Origin: a virus
Direction: 5' to 3' (one strand)
DNA: 45,615 bases
Virus record (IMG/VR): IMGVR_UViG_3300036846_000728
Span: 1-45,615 of that record
Below, piece by piece: positions 45,070 through 45,615 of this stretch. Within the stretch, counting starts at the first letter, position 1; the number at the start of each line of letters is the position of its first letter. The notes under the pieces were generated by a model. That model had not been told where the DNA came from and ran no database searches. It saw only the letters and a program-made list of their open reading frames with translations. The translations under genes were made by a program, and so were the position numbers.

Positions 45070-45354
45070 CCAGCCAGCCGCAGCGCAGCCCCCAGAGCGA
45101 CGCAGCCCGCAGCCAGCCCAGAGCCCCAGCCCAGCCCCGAACGCAGCCCCCAGCGCCAGCCAGAGCCCCGCAGCGCGCCAGCCCAGCCAGCCCGGCAGCG
45201 CCGCAAGCCAGCCAGAGCCCCAACAGAGCGACGCAGCCGCAGCCAGCCCCAGAGCCCCAGCCCAGCCCCGAACGCAGCCCAGCGCGCCAGCCAGAGCCCC
45301 GCAGCGCGCCAGCCAGCCGCAGCGAGCAGCGCCGCAGCCCAGCCAGCCCGGCAG
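45070..45354 (+). repeat. 285-base T-free low-complexity tract
   Basis: From 45070 to 45354 the plus strand contains no T at all; it is built from words such as CAGCC, GCAGC, AGAGCCCC. Two ~30-base blocks (one beginning AGAGCCCCAGCCCAGC, one GCCAGCCAGAGCCCCGC) each occur twice about 130 bases apart. No stop codon can arise in several frames, so long open frames here are artefacts. The same vocabulary encodes the QP linker inside the preceding gene (about 44210-44350, also T-free). Confidence 0.8.
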
Positions 45355-45481
45355 TGAGCAGCGCCGCAGCCTGACACGTCCGTGTCACGAGTGCCCAGCG
45401 AGCAGCGCCAGCCCGGCAGCGCCAGCGAGCAGCGACGCAGCGCAGCGCCTAGCACACAAACAAAGTACAACGCAAGAAAAA
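45355..45481 (+). other. T-poor non-coding tail with a small inverted repeat
   Basis: Continuation of the T-free tract with few T. GACACG-TC-CGTGTC near 45374-45387 is a perfect short inverted repeat, matching the CACACG-TT-CGTGTG element near 41482. The end (45440-45481) turns A-rich. No gene is seen. Confidence 0.5.
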
Positions 45482-45488
45482 TAAAATG

Positions 45489-45518
45489 TTGACACGAACT
45501 CTGAGCGTATGCTATGGC
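45489..45518 (+). promoter_or_regulatory. Promoter candidate P1 near the right edge
   Basis: TTGACA (45489-45494), 18-bp spacer, TATGGC (45513-45518) with TG upstream of the -10. The -35 is perfect and the -10 is weak. It fits the promoter style of this genome and points out of the window. Confidence 0.4.
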
Positions 45519-45581
45519 GCAGATGGTTAGCCTAGCTAACGAACGCAGCAACGCGAGCGGCCCGGGGGACGGCCCGGCCGG

Positions 45582-45611
45582 TTGACAGGGTTCCACCGAA
45601 TGTGGTACGGT
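45582..45611 (+). promoter_or_regulatory. Promoter candidate P2 at the right edge
   Basis: TTGACA (45582-45587), 18-bp spacer, TACGGT (45606-45611), with an extended TGG before the -10. By analogy with the leftward promoters, a gene probably starts within a few bases beyond the window. Confidence 0.5.
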
Positions 45612-45615
45612 GAAG

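Noticed and set aside
44913-45596. Long open frames on both strands across the T-poor tract
   Set aside because: Lack of T on one strand removes stop codons on the plus strand, and the A-poor minus strand reads as Leu/Ala/Gly/Arg noise. No ribosome site, and codon use is unlike the genes here.
1-45615. Possible circular or terminally repeated genome
   Set aside because: No direct repeat is seen between the two ends. Joining them would extend the left partial gene to only about 49 codons with unconvincing sequence, so circularity is neither shown nor excluded.

Overview
The window is almost wall-to-wall phage: a high-GC genome (about two-thirds G+C by eye) of a tailed, probably short-tailed (podovirus-like) virus. 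It has a large terminase, a very long P22-like portal, a scaffold, a major capsid protein, a run of small head/tail proteins, a tail-nozzle-like protein, a collagen-containing fibre with a self-cleaving S74 chaperone, and several ejection-type proteins. I recognise no integrase, DNA polymerase, helicase, tRNA or certain endolysin. The host cannot be named. Promoters of the form TTGACA-N17/18-TANNNT placed directly on the start codon (leaderless genes) suggest a high-GC bacterium of the actinobacterial or Deinococcus kind, but this is inference. A gene runs off the left edge, so the genome is not complete as cut.

Layout. (1) 1-3164, leftward: a translationally coupled cluster with a beta-helix (tail-spike-like) protein, small unknown proteins, a Cys-rich protein and a 45-residue two-helix membrane protein. 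(2) 3221-7162, rightward: a double-HTH protein, a 720-bp gap with terminator-like and structured-leader elements, a lambda O-like replication initiator with about six 18-bp iterons inside the gene, and a DUF1064 PD-(D/E)XK nuclease. (3) 7152-19396, rightward: terminase, portal, scaffold, capsid and neck. (4) 19397-35806, rightward: beta-propeller/TIG protein, nozzle, S74 fibre, minor virion proteins, ejection proteins (one ending in an ADP-ribosyltransferase-like domain), a TIM-barrel-like protein and a secreted Cys-rich peptide. (5) 41432-35807, leftward: some 17 small genes (zinc-ribbon, RHH, winged-helix and alpha-CTD-like proteins), driven by three near-identical leaderless promoters carrying a palindromic operator, and separated in three places by 14-bp GATCAGG repeats. 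(6) 41902-45046, rightward: a MoxR ATPase / helical protein / HExxH-VWA cassette, followed by a striking T-free non-coding tract and two more promoters.

How it fits together. The left and right leftward clusters and the MoxR cassette look like host-interaction and regulatory regions. The middle 30 kb is the morphogenesis operon, with nearly every gene overlapping its neighbour by ATGA or TGATG. Replication probably starts at the iterons inside the initiator gene and uses the host replisome. The most unusual points are a terminase whose three nuclease aspartates all appear replaced while an intact PD-(D/E)XK nuclease lies just upstream; the in-gene iteron origin; the leaderless promoter/operator family; short peptide motifs shared by neighbouring virion proteins at their N- or C-termini; and the MoxR-VWA-metallopeptidase cassette with its T-free DNA.
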